Positions 15,707 through 23,605 of a stretch of 64,000 nt of DNA are shown here, in pieces (the stretch's first letter is position 1; the number at the start of each line of letters is the position of its first letter). Both the position numbers and the translations under genes were made by a program. The DNA is from IMCC45349 sp047219225 (GTDB lineage: Bacteria; Bacteroidota; Bacteroidia; Flavobacteriales; Flavobacteriaceae): assembly GCF_047219225.1 (NCBI RefSeq), contig NZ_CP178208.1:2170001-2234000 (forward strand). Reading direction: 5' to 3'. The notes beneath the pieces were generated by a model, which saw only the letters and a list, made by a program, of their open reading frames with translations, searched no databases and had not been told where the DNA came from.

Positions 15707-18019
15707 ATGCAACAAACTAATAATGATGCTTTTTTTGTTGAAAACGAAGAAAGTTTAAATATCAAGCAAGAAATTCAAAAGTACTTAGGTTATTGGCCTT
15801 GGTTTGCTGTAAGTTTAGTGGTTTGTGTAATATCAAGTTACTTTTACTTAAAGTATGCTTCAAGAATTTATCAATCAACAGCTAAAGTTAAGATCCTTGA
15901 TGAAAACGATGGTTTAGAATTACCAACATCTGCATTTGTTTTTAAACGCTCTAATATTAATTTGGAAAATGAAATAGAGATTTTAACATCTTATAGAATT
16001 CTTGAAAAAGTAGTAAGGCAGTTAGATTTAACATCAACATTTTATGAAGAAGGTAGAATTCAAACATCTGAGCGTTACAAGCTTCCTTTTGATTATAATT
16101 TCACCGTTCCTATAGATAGTATTAAAAAGTCTAGTTATGAACTTTATATTAAAAAGGATATAATAGAAATTGTTGATTCTAAGGATGGAAGTAATATTAA
16201 ATTTTCTAATCATGACACAAGTATAGAAGAACATAATTTACCGTTTCAAATAAAGTTTCATGATTCTAAAAAGTTAAACAATACAATTGGGAAAAAATAT
16301 ATAATATATACTACTCCAATTAAAAATGCTGTATTAAAGCTTAAGAGGTCTATAGTGGTAAATCCAATTGGTGAACAAAGTGATTTGTTAAGCATTAGTT
16401 TAAAAGGTGAGAGTGTTCATAAATCAGAAGAAGTACTCAATACCTTGATAGATGTATTTAATGAGGATGGTATTACAGATAGACAATTAGTGTCTAAACG
16501 TACATTAGATTTTATTGATGAAAGATTTTTACTATTAGCTCATGAATTAGATTCTATCGAAATAAATAAAAAAGATTTCAAACAATCTAACAATCTAGTG
16601 TATCTTCCAACAGATACTCAATTAAGTCTTGAGCAAAGAACAAAATCTGATGAAGAAGTATTTAGGATTGAAAATCAATTAGAGTTATCGAGTCTTTTAG
16701 AAGAAGCTGTAAATGATAGCTCGGAAAGTGGATTATTACCAGCTAATATTGGTTTAGAAAATGGTAATGTAAACAATTTAATTCAAGATTTTAATGCTGC
16801 AGTTTTAGAGAAGGAGAAGTTAGTTGGTAGTGCAGGTGAAAACAACCCCTCAGTTCGATTGTTAATGTCTAAAATAAATGATTTAAAGGTTAATATTAAT
16901 AAGTCTTTAGAGGCTTACAAGAAACAACTAAGATTGTCTTTAAATCAAATTAAAAGGCGTAGTGGTATTTTTAAATCTCAAGTATCTCAAATTCCTGAAA
17001 AGGAAAAATTAATGAGAGCTATAAATAGACAACAAAATATTAAAGAAAGTCTTTACCTATTATTATTACAAAAAAGAGAAGAAGCTGCAATAAACTTGGC
17101 AGTGACTGAACCTTCAGTTAAGGTAGTTGAATATGCATTGTCTAGTTCTAAACCAATTTCTCCTAAGTCAAATATAGTTTATCTAGGAGCTCTTATGTTA
17201 GGGCTGTTGGTACCTTTTGGAGTATTGTATATTGTGTTTATGTTAGATACTAAGTTACATGGGAAAAGTGATATTGAAAAAATGGTATCTGAAATACCTG
17301 TAGCTGCCGAAATTCCAAAAATTAAGACTGGAGATAATATTTTTAGAAATCCAAATGATAGATCTGTACTGGCTGAATCTTTTAGGATATTAAGTTCAAA
17401 TGTAAATTATATATTACCAGCTAGAGATAATGCTAAGGTAATCTTTTGTACTTCAACAATTAAAGGTGAAGGGAAAACTTTTGTTAGCCTTAATCTATCT
17501 TTAGCACTATCTAGTTTAAATAAAAGGGTGTTATTGATTGGAGCCGATTTAAGAAATCCGCAAATACATTCATATTTTGATATTGAAAAGAATAAAGCTG
17601 GACTTTCTAATTATTTGCATGATGTAGATTTTAACTGGCAAAGTGCTTTAATAAAAGGATTTGAACAACATCCTAATCATGATATATTAATTTCTGGAAG
17701 TTTGCCACCTAATCCTGCACATTTATTAACTAATGGACGTTTTGAAACGTTATTAGAGGAAGCAAAAGACATTTACGACTATATAATTGTAGATACAGCA
17801 CCAACAATTTTAGTTACAGATACTTTGCTTATATCTAAGTTTGCAGATGCTACTATGTATGTTACTAGAGCAGATTTTACAGAAAAGAACCTGATAAATC
17901 ACTCTATTGATTTACATAAAAAGAACAAGCTTAAAAATATGGCTTATGTTGTTAACTCAGTAGGAGCAAACAAATCATATGGCTATAACTATGGCTATGG
18001 TTATGGTTACGGTGAATAA
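15707..18019 (+). CDS. wzc: Wzc-type polysaccharide co-polymerase / BY-kinase
   Basis: A fused chain-length regulator and bacterial tyrosine kinase of 770 residues. The first transmembrane helix lies at about 30-50 and the second at about 489-512, flanking a large periplasmic Wzz domain with a coiled-coil region (about 260-460). The cytoplasmic kinase has Walker A STIKGEGKT (583-591), the Walker A' segment VLLIGADLRNP with Asp614, and Walker B YIIVDTAP with Asp696. The C-terminal tail alternates Tyr and Gly with six tyrosines between 758 and 768, the expected autophosphorylation cluster. It works with Wza and Wzy. No cognate Wzb- or YwqE-type phosphatase gene lies in the window. Confidence 0.94.
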   Translation: MQQTNNDAFFVENEESLNIKQEIQKYLGYWPWFAVSLVVCVISSYFYLKYASRIYQSTAKVKILDENDGLELPTSAFVFKRSNINLENEIEILTSYRILEKVVRQLDLTSTFYEEGRIQTSERYKLPFDYNFTVPIDSIKKSSYELYIKKDIIEIVDSKDGSNIKFSNHDTSIEEHNLPFQIKFHDSKKLNNTIGKKYIIYTTPIKNAVLKLKRSIVVNPIGEQSDLLSISLKGESVHKSEEVLNTLIDVFNEDGITDRQLVSKRTLDFIDERFLLLAHELDSIEINKKDFKQSNNLVYLPTDTQLSLEQRTKSDEEVFRIENQLELSSLLEEAVNDSSESGLLPANIGLENGNVNNLIQDFNAAVLEKEKLVGSAGENNPSVRLLMSKINDLKVNINKSLEAYKKQLRLSLNQIKRRSGIFKSQVSQIPEKEKLMRAINRQQNIKESLYLLLLQKREEAAINLAVTEPSVKVVEYALSSSKPISPKSNIVYLGALMLGLLVPFGVLYIVFMLDTKLHGKSDIEKMVSEIPVAAEIPKIKTGDNIFRNPNDRSVLAESFRILSSNVNYILPARDNAKVIFCTSTIKGEGKTFVSLNLSLALSSLNKRVLLIGADLRNPQIHSYFDIEKNKAGLSNYLHDVDFNWQSALIKGFEQHPNHDILISGSLPPNPAHLLTNGRFETLLEEAKDIYDYIIVDTAPTILVTDTLLISKFADATMYVTRADFTEKNLINHSIDLHKKNKLKNMAYVVNSVGANKSYGYNYGYGYGYGE

Positions 18020-18036
18020 GGAAGTGAAAAGCTAAA

Positions 18037-18699
18037 CTAAGAGTTTGCAATAGCTTTTAGCTCTTTAATGGTTTCTGGTTGATTATCACTTTTAAATACA
18101 AAACTACCAGCTACCAATACATCTGCACCAGCATCTGTTAATTGTTTGGCATTTTTAGAAGTAACACCTCCATCAATTTCAATAATGGTTGAAGCACCTT
18201 TACGCTCTATTAAGGCTTTAAGCTGTTTTACTTTGTTGTAAGTGTTTTCAATAAAGCTTTGACCACCAAAACCAGGATTTACACTCATGATACATACCAT
18301 ATCTATGTCGTTAATGGTGTCTTCTAATACATTAATATTAGTATGCGGATTTAGGGCAACTCCTGCTTTCATGCCTTCAGCTTTGATAGCTTGAAGCGTA
18401 CGATGTAAATGTGTAGAAGCTTCGTAGTGTACTGTTAATATATCGCTTCCTAAATCAGCAAAAGTTTTAATGTAACGATCAGGATCAACAATCATTAAAT
18501 GCACATCAATTGTTTTTGTAGCATGTTGAGAGATAGCTTTAAGTACTGGCATACCAAAAGATATGTTTGGTACAAATACACCATCCATAATATCTATATG
18601 AAACCAATCGGCTTCACTTTGGTTTACCATTTCGATATCTCTTTGAAGGTTAGCAAAATCGGCTGCTAATACTGAAGGTGCAATAAGTTTTGATGACAT
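18037..18699 (-). CDS. rpe: Ribulose-phosphate 3-epimerase
   Basis: Interconverts ribulose-5-P and xylulose-5-P in the pentose phosphate pathway. The 220-residue TIM barrel has the family signatures IAPSVLAADFANLQRD, WFHIDIMDGVFVPN, DVHLMIVDPDRY, MSVNPGFGGQSFI and EIDGGVTSKNA, carrying the metal-binding His/Asp residues. It converges on wzc with a 17-bp gap and lies downstream of the rpoD terminator, with its own -7 box at 18723-18730. Confidence 0.97.
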   Translation of the reverse strand: MSSKLIAPSVLAADFANLQRDIEMVNQSEADWFHIDIMDGVFVPNISFGMPVLKAISQHATKTIDVHLMIVDPDRYIKTFADLGSDILTVHYEASTHLHRTLQAIKAEGMKAGVALNPHTNINVLEDTINDIDMVCIMSVNPGFGGQSFIENTYNKVKQLKALIERKGASTIIEIDGGVTSKNAKQLTDAGADVLVAGSFVFKSDNQPETIKELKAIANS

Positions 18700-18722
18700 T
18701 GTATATAGTTATGTTGTTTGAG

Positions 18723-18730
18723 CAAAAATA
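18723..18730 (-). promoter_or_regulatory. Candidate -7 box of rpe
   Basis: On the minus strand this reads TATTTTTG, an exact match to TANNTTTG, placed 23 bases before the rpe ATG and just after the rpoD terminator. I see no good -33 element because that position falls inside the terminator hairpin. Confidence 0.4.
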
Positions 18731-18735
18731 GTATA

Positions 18736-18770
18736 AAAAAATGAACCCTCGGTAATCAGCCGAGGGTTCT
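18736..18770 (-). terminator. Terminator of rpoD
   Basis: A 10-bp perfect stem (18743-18752 with 18760-18769) encloses a 7-base loop. On the minus strand it is followed by A and seven T's. The stem is G+C-rich against an A+T-rich background. It lies between the rpoD stop and the rpe start. Confidence 0.85.
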
Positions 18771-18836
18771 TTCATCAATCAAAAAACGAACAGTTATGTA
18801 ACTGTTTGTTACGGTTATTTAGTCGTAAATAAATTA

Positions 18837-19700
18837 CTATCCTAAATATGTTTTTAATATTTTACTTCGAGATGTATGTTTTAATCTACGAATAGCTTTT
18901 TCTTTAATTTGTCGCACACGCTCACGGGTTAAATCAAATGTTTCTCCAATTTCTTCAAGAGTCATTGGGTGTTGGTTTCCTAAACCAAAATATAAACGAA
19001 TAACATCTGCTTCACGTGGTGTTAATGTTTCAAGTGCTCGCTCAATCTCTGTACGTAAAGATTCGTGTAATAAATCTTTATCAGGATTTGGAGATTCTCC
19101 ACTACGTAATACATCGTAAAGGTTAGAATCTTCTCCTTCTACTAAAGGCGCATCCATTGATACGTGACGACCAGAATTTTTCATAGACTCCTTAACATCG
19201 TTAATAGTCATGTCTAATTCTTTAGCGATTTCTTCAGCACTTGGAGGGCGCTCATGCGACTGCTCTAAAAATGCATAGGTTTTATTAATCTTGTTAATAG
19301 AACCAATTTTATTAAGAGGTAAACGTACAATACGAGATTGCTCTGCTAATGCTTGTAAAATAGATTGCCTAATCCACCAAACAGCATAAGAAATAAATTT
19401 AAAACCACGAGTTTCATCAAAACGTTGTGCAGCTTTAATTAATCCTAAATTACCTTCGTTAATTAAATCAGGAAGTGTTAATCCTTGATTTTGGTATTGC
19501 TTAGCTACAGATACTACGAAACGTAAGTTAGCTTTTGTCAACTTTTCTAAAGCTATTTGATCACCAGCTTTAATACGTTGTGCTAATTCTACTTCTTCGT
19601 CTGCTGTAATTAAGTCAACTTTTCCTATTTCTTGAAGATATTTATCTAGGGAAGCAGTTTCTCTATTAGTAACCTGCTTAGTAATTTTAAGTTGTCTCAT
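18837..19700 (-). CDS. rpoD: Primary sigma factor RpoD (short Bacteroidota form)
   Basis: The housekeeping sigma-70 factor at 287 residues, lacking region 1.1 and the non-conserved insert, as is characteristic of Bacteroidota. Region 1.2 is near the N-terminus (SLDKYLQEIGKVDLITADEE), region 2 carries GNLGLIKAAQRFDETRGFKF and SYAVWWIRQSILQAL, and region 3 is in the middle. Region 4 ends in the helix-turn-helix MTLEEIGETFDLTRERVRQI followed by KEKAIRRLK. This class of sigma factor reads TTTG/TANNTTTG promoters, which matches the boxes found at several genes in this window. It is flanked by hairpin terminators on both sides, so it is probably a single-gene transcript. Confidence 0.97.
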   Translation of the reverse strand: MRQLKITKQVTNRETASLDKYLQEIGKVDLITADEEVELAQRIKAGDQIALEKLTKANLRFVVSVAKQYQNQGLTLPDLINEGNLGLIKAAQRFDETRGFKFISYAVWWIRQSILQALAEQSRIVRLPLNKIGSINKINKTYAFLEQSHERPPSAEEIAKELDMTINDVKESMKNSGRHVSMDAPLVEGEDSNLYDVLRSGESPNPDKDLLHESLRTEIERALETLTPREADVIRLYFGLGNQHPMTLEEIGETFDLTRERVRQIKEKAIRRLKHTSRSKILKTYLG

Positions 19701-19789
19701 GTAAAGTTCTCCTTCTTTTTAAGGGTTTAATAAAAAGTGTCATATAGTTATACGCAAACTTTTATGTAAATGTTACAAAATGATTTAAA

Positions 19790-19826
19790 AAAAAAAGCAC
19801 TCAATTAAAAATTAAGTGCTTTTTGA
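19790..19826 (-). terminator. Terminator of pnp
   Basis: Arms 19792-19801 and 19815-19824 form a 10-bp perfect stem, extended by four more pairs around one mismatch. Read on the minus strand the stem runs into a long T tract (the A run at about 19,786-19,796). It lies between the pnp stop and the rpoD start. Confidence 0.75.
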
Positions 19827-19845
19827 TATGATTTATAGAAGGTTA

Positions 19846-22098
19846 TTAATCTTCTTTTTTGTCTTCTCTAGGTTTTCTGTCATCGCGATTTCTGTTATCT
19901 CTACGGTTATCACGATTACGATTATTATCTCTACCTTTGTTGTCACGTCCTCTGTTGTTATCTCTTGGAGGTCTAGGTTCCCAACCTTCTGGTTTAGGTA
20001 AAATAGCTTTACGAGATACTTTTTCTTTACGTGTTTTTGGGTCTACACCAAAATATTTTACATCAAGAATGTCTCCCATTTTAACCACATCGCTTACGTT
20101 GTCTGTACGCTCCCAAGCTAATTCAGATACGTGTAATAATACTTCGTTTCCTGGTGCTTCAGTATATTCTACTACAGCTCCAAAATCTAGCATTTTTACA
20201 ACTTTTACTTCGTAAACACTTCCTCTTTCTGGCTTAAAAGTCATTGCTTCAATTTTGGCAATAACAGCATCAATACCTTCTTGACTAGTTCCAAGAATTT
20301 CAACTACCCCTTGTTCATCAACTTCGTTAATAACAATCGTAGTTTCTGTTTCTTTTTGTAATTCTTGAATATGCTTTCCACCAGGGCCAATAAATGCACC
20401 AATTAAATCTCCAGGAATAGTTCTTGTAACCATCTTAGGAGCATGTGCTTTTACATCGGTATTAGGTGTTTCAATAGTATCAGTTAATTTTTTAAGAATG
20501 TGTAAACGTCCATCTTTAGCTTGCATTAATGCATTAACTAAGATTTCATAGCTTAATCCTTTTATTTTGATATCCATTTGACAAGCTGTAATACCATCTT
20601 CAGTACCAGTTACTTTAAAGTCCATATCACCAAGATGATCTTCATCTCCAAGGATATCTGATAATACTGCATATTTATCGCCATCAGAAATTAATCCCAT
20701 TGCAATCCCAGAAACAGGTTTCTTTATTTGGACACCAGCATCCATCAAAGCCATTGTACCAGAACAAACTGTCGCCATAGATGACGAACCGTTAGACTCT
20801 AATACTTCTGCCACAACTCTTACTGTATAAGGACAATCCTCAGGAACCATTCCTTTTAAAGCGCGTTGTGCTAAGTTTCCGTGTCCAATTTCACGGCGAG
20901 AAGTGCCTCTTAAAGGTCTAGCTTCTCCAGTTGAAAAAGGAGGGAAGTTATAATGTAAATAGAATGTTTCTTCACCTTGATAAGTTGGTAAGTCAATCAT
21001 ATTAGCTTCTCTTGAAGTACCAAGAGTTACTGTAGCTAAAGCTTGAGTTTCTCCTCTAGTAAAGATTGATGAACCATGTGTAGATGGTAAATAATCTACT
21101 TCACACCAAATTGGTCTAATATCTGTTGTTTTACGACCATCTAAACGAATTCCTTCATTTAAAGTTAAGTTTCTTACAGCCTCTTTTTGTGCTTTTCCAA
21201 AGTATTTAGATACTAATCCTCCAACTTCTTCAAGCTCTTCTTCTGTAAATAGTGCTTTTACTTCGTCTTTTACTTCGCTAAAGGCTAAACCGCGTTCTTG
21301 CTTAGATGATCCACGTTTTGCAATTTCATAACACTTGTCATAAGCAGCATCGTGTACTTTTTGAGCAATAGCTTCATCTTCAACTTCTGGTTCGTATTCG
21401 CGCGTTTCTTTTTTACCAAATGCTTCAGCTAAACGTGTTTGAGCTTCACATTGTACTTTAATAGCTTCGTGAGCAATTTTGATAGCTTCTACCATTTCTT
21501 CTTCACTACACTCATCCATTTCTCCTTCTACCATCATTACAGAGTCTGCAGAAGCACCAACCATAATGTCAATATCAGCTCTATCTAGAACTTCTCTACT
21601 TGGATTTACTACAAATTCTCCATCTACACGTGCAACACGTACTTCAGAAATTGGAGTTTCAAAAGGAATATCACTCAATTGAATGGCAGCAGAAGCAGCT
21701 AAACCAGCTAATGCATCTGGCATCACGTTATCATCATGAGACATTAATTGAATCATTACTTGAGTTTCAGCGTGATAGTCTTTTGGGAATAAAGGACGTA
21801 AACAACGGTCTACAAGACGCATTGTTAAAATCTCTTCTGTACTAGGTCTAGCTTCTCTTTTAAAGAAACCTCCAGGATAACGTCCTGCAGCAGCAAACTT
21901 TTCTCTGTAGTCTACTGTTAGTGGTAAAAAGTCTACATTAGCAGCATCATAGTTTGATACTACAGTACAAAGTAACATAGCATTACCCATTTGCACTACA
22001 ACGCTACCATGCGCTTGTTTTGCTAATTTTCCGGTTTCGATAGAAATCTCTCTTCCATCACCAAGGTCTATGACCTCTCTAAAAACTTTTGGAATCAT
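19846..22098 (-). CDS. pnp: Polyribonucleotide nucleotidyltransferase (PNPase)
   Basis: A phosphorolytic 3'-5' exoribonuclease of 750 residues. Two RNase PH-like domains are present; the first has FLPLTVDYREKFAAAGRYPG and FFKREARPS, the second has LDGRKTTDIRPIWCEV and FPPFSTGEARPLRGTSRREI. The KH domain contains GDLIGAFIGPGGKHIQELQ (about 570-590) and the S1 domain follows (GSVYEVKVVKMLDFGAVVEY). The last 40 or so residues after RKAILPKPEGWEPR are almost purely Arg, Asp, Asn, Gly and Lys, a disordered, likely RNA-binding tail longer than in many homologues. rpsO lies 188 bp upstream with its own terminator, a linkage common in bacteria. Confidence 0.97.
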   Translation of the reverse strand: MIPKVFREVIDLGDGREISIETGKLAKQAHGSVVVQMGNAMLLCTVVSNYDAANVDFLPLTVDYREKFAAAGRYPGGFFKREARPSTEEILTMRLVDRCLRPLFPKDYHAETQVMIQLMSHDDNVMPDALAGLAASAAIQLSDIPFETPISEVRVARVDGEFVVNPSREVLDRADIDIMVGASADSVMMVEGEMDECSEEEMVEAIKIAHEAIKVQCEAQTRLAEAFGKKETREYEPEVEDEAIAQKVHDAAYDKCYEIAKRGSSKQERGLAFSEVKDEVKALFTEEELEEVGGLVSKYFGKAQKEAVRNLTLNEGIRLDGRKTTDIRPIWCEVDYLPSTHGSSIFTRGETQALATVTLGTSREANMIDLPTYQGEETFYLHYNFPPFSTGEARPLRGTSRREIGHGNLAQRALKGMVPEDCPYTVRVVAEVLESNGSSSMATVCSGTMALMDAGVQIKKPVSGIAMGLISDGDKYAVLSDILGDEDHLGDMDFKVTGTEDGITACQMDIKIKGLSYEILVNALMQAKDGRLHILKKLTDTIETPNTDVKAHAPKMVTRTIPGDLIGAFIGPGGKHIQELQKETETTIVINEVDEQGVVEILGTSQEGIDAVIAKIEAMTFKPERGSVYEVKVVKMLDFGAVVEYTEAPGNEVLLHVSELAWERTDNVSDVVKMGDILDVKYFGVDPKTRKEKVSRKAILPKPEGWEPRPPRDNNRGRDNKGRDNNRNRDNRRDNRNRDDRKPREDKKED

Positions 22099-22259
22099 AA
22101 ATATTTTTTAATTCTAATTAAACATTGGTAGTTGTGTTGTTGTAGTTGTTGTGTGACCAATGAAAAACTATAATTAGCTTCTTCTTAATTTAAATTCTGC
22201 TTAAATATAACCAGAAAAATGCTGTAATTTAAACTCTTACAAGGAGTGTTATTAAAACA

Positions 22260-22288
22260 AAAAAGAGGCTAGAAGCCTCTCTTTTTTT
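22260..22288 (-). terminator. Terminator of rpsO
   Basis: Arms 22264-22270 and 22274-22280 form a 7-bp stem with a 3-base loop. The A run before it gives a U tract on the minus strand, and the T run at 22282-22288 extends the stem by A-U pairs. The structure touches the rpsO stop codon. Confidence 0.8.
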
Positions 22289-22556
22289 ATTTTCTTAATC
22301 CTAATTCTTTAACTATCGCACGATATCTCATGATATCTTTCTTCGCTAAGTAATCTAGTAGAGATCTACGCTTACCTACTAATTTTACTAATGAACGCTC
22401 CGTGTTAAAATCTTTACGATTTTGCTTTAAGTGCTCAGTTAAGTGATTAATTCTAAAAGTAAATAATGCAATTTGTCCTTCTGCTGAACCAGTGTTCTTT
22501 GCATCTTTACCATGTTTTTTAAAGATGTCTTCTTTAATTTCTTTTGTTAAATACAT
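22287..22556 (-). CDS. rpsO: 30S ribosomal protein S15
   Basis: A primary 16S rRNA-binding protein of the small-subunit platform, 89 residues, standard length. Conserved segments include FKKHGKDAKNTGSAEGQIAL, FRINHLTEHLKQNRKDFNTE and LVKLVGKRRSLLDYLAKKD. It is transcribed alone from a promoter at about 22615-22643. The leader has a small hairpin right at the predicted 5' end, discussed in the findings, since S15 autoregulates through its leader in other bacteria. Confidence 0.98.
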   Translation of the reverse strand: MYLTKEIKEDIFKKHGKDAKNTGSAEGQIALFTFRINHLTEHLKQNRKDFNTERSLVKLVGKRRSLLDYLAKKDIMRYRAIVKELGLRK

Positions 22557-22614
22557 TCCAATATTGTTTTAAATGATTTTTATGTACTGAAAAGCGATTT
22601 TCGCTTTCAAGCGG

Positions 22615-22643
22615 CAAATATAGTAAAAATTAAAGATATACAA
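22615..22643 (-). promoter_or_regulatory. Promoter of rpsO
   Basis: On the minus strand TTG (22643-22641) and TATATTTG (22622-22615) are separated by 18 bases, close to the -33/-7 consensus. The predicted transcript start is near 22,610, giving a leader of about 50 bases. Confidence 0.55.
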
Positions 22644-22667
22644 TAGTTATTATGGGTAACTTATATA

Positions 22668-22700
22668 AAAAAAAGCGAGTTCTTTAGCTCGCTTTAATTT
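22668..22700 (-). terminator. Terminator of accD
   Basis: Arms 22672-22679 and 22688-22695 pair perfectly over 8 bp with an 8-base loop, with an A run on the left that becomes a U tract on the minus strand. It begins just behind the accD stop codon. Confidence 0.75.
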
Positions 22701-23555
22701 TTATCTTAAAGGTTGATTTAAAACCAAATCTATATATTGGTTTACCTTGTCTTTTAAGTTTTTTCTATGAGATATAAAATCTAAGAATCCGTGTTCTAAT
22801 AAAAACTCAGATGTTTGAAAACCTTCTGGCAATTCTTTTCCTGTAGTATCTCTTACAACACGAGGACCAGCAAACCCAATTAAAGCCCCTGGTTCACTTA
22901 TGTTAATATCTCCAAGCATTGCAAACGAAGCCGTTGTACCACCTGTAGTTGGATCTGTACATAAAGAAATGTAAGGAATTTTAGCTTCAGCTAATTGTGC
23001 TAATTTAGCAGATGTTTTTGCTAACTGCATTAATGATAATGCTGCTTCCATCATTCTTGCACCACCAGATTTAGATATAATCATGAAAGGAATGTTGTTT
23101 TTTAATGAATAATCTGCAGCACGTGCAATTTTTTCACCAACAACACTTCCCATTGACCCTCCAATAAAACTAAAGTCCATGCAGGCTACTACTAAATCAT
23201 TTCCTTTAGATTTACCTACAGCAGTTCTAACCGCATCTTTCAATTTGGTTTTTTCTTTTGCAGCTTTTAATCTGTCTGGATATTTTTTAGTGTCAACAAA
23301 CTTTAAAGGATCTTTAGATTCTAGTTTGGTGTCTAATTCTTTGTATTTATTATCATCAAAAAGAATTTCAAAATATTCATTACTGCCAATTCTTACATGA
23401 TAACCATCTTCTGGACTTACATAAAAATTCTTTTCTAATTCTTCTGTATCAATTACTTTTCCTGTAGGAGACTTATACCAAAGTCCTTTAGGAGTATCTC
23501 TTTTTGCTTCAGTAGGAGTTTGAATTCCTTTATCTTTTCTTTTAAACCAAGCCAT
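22701..23555 (-). CDS. accD: Acetyl-CoA carboxylase carboxyltransferase subunit beta
   Basis: The beta subunit of the carboxyltransferase that forms malonyl-CoA for fatty-acid synthesis, 284 residues. The crotonase-fold core is normal: FSFIGGSMGSVVGEKIARA, MIISKSGGARMMEAALSLMQ, TDPTTGGTTASFAMLGDI and SEPGALIGFAGPRVV. The N-terminal zinc-ribbon region is present as WYKSPTGKV and YVSPEDGYHVRI, but all four expected cysteines are replaced (positions near 29, 32, 47 and 50). The only cysteines in the protein are C125 and C199. I recall the same sequence in other Flavobacteriaceae, so it is a lineage trait rather than a lesion. fbaA lies upstream, with a separate accD -7 box between them. Confidence 0.96.
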   Translation of the reverse strand: MAWFKRKDKGIQTPTEAKRDTPKGLWYKSPTGKVIDTEELEKNFYVSPEDGYHVRIGSNEYFEILFDDNKYKELDTKLESKDPLKFVDTKKYPDRLKAAKEKTKLKDAVRTAVGKSKGNDLVVACMDFSFIGGSMGSVVGEKIARAADYSLKNNIPFMIISKSGGARMMEAALSLMQLAKTSAKLAQLAEAKIPYISLCTDPTTGGTTASFAMLGDINISEPGALIGFAGPRVVRDTTGKELPEGFQTSEFLLEHGFLDFISHRKNLKDKVNQYIDLVLNQPLR

Positions 23556-23589
23556 AATTTGCTTATCTAAATTTAAGTTAGTTAGAATG

Positions 23590-23597
23590 CAAAACTA
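23590..23597 (-). promoter_or_regulatory. Candidate -7 box of accD
   Basis: The minus strand reads TAGTTTTG here, an exact TANNTTTG match, 35 bases before the accD ATG and just past the fbaA stop at 23606. No clear -33 element was found. Confidence 0.35.
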
Positions 23598-23605
23598 CGT
23601 AAATT

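Noticed and set aside
18027..18058. Inverted repeat AAAAGCTA/TAGCTTTT between wzc and rpe as a terminator
   Set aside because: The loop is long (16 bases), one arm is inside rpe and there is no proper T tract after the stem on the wzc strand.
19816..20215. Open frames antisense to the 3' end of pnp
   Set aside because: They mirror the repetitive Arg/Asp/Asn tail of PNPase on the other strand, giving Ser/Leu-rich low-complexity translations without promoter or homology.
21479..21845. Open frames antisense within pnp
   Set aside because: They lie wholly inside a highly conserved gene on the opposite strand and show no recognisable domain.
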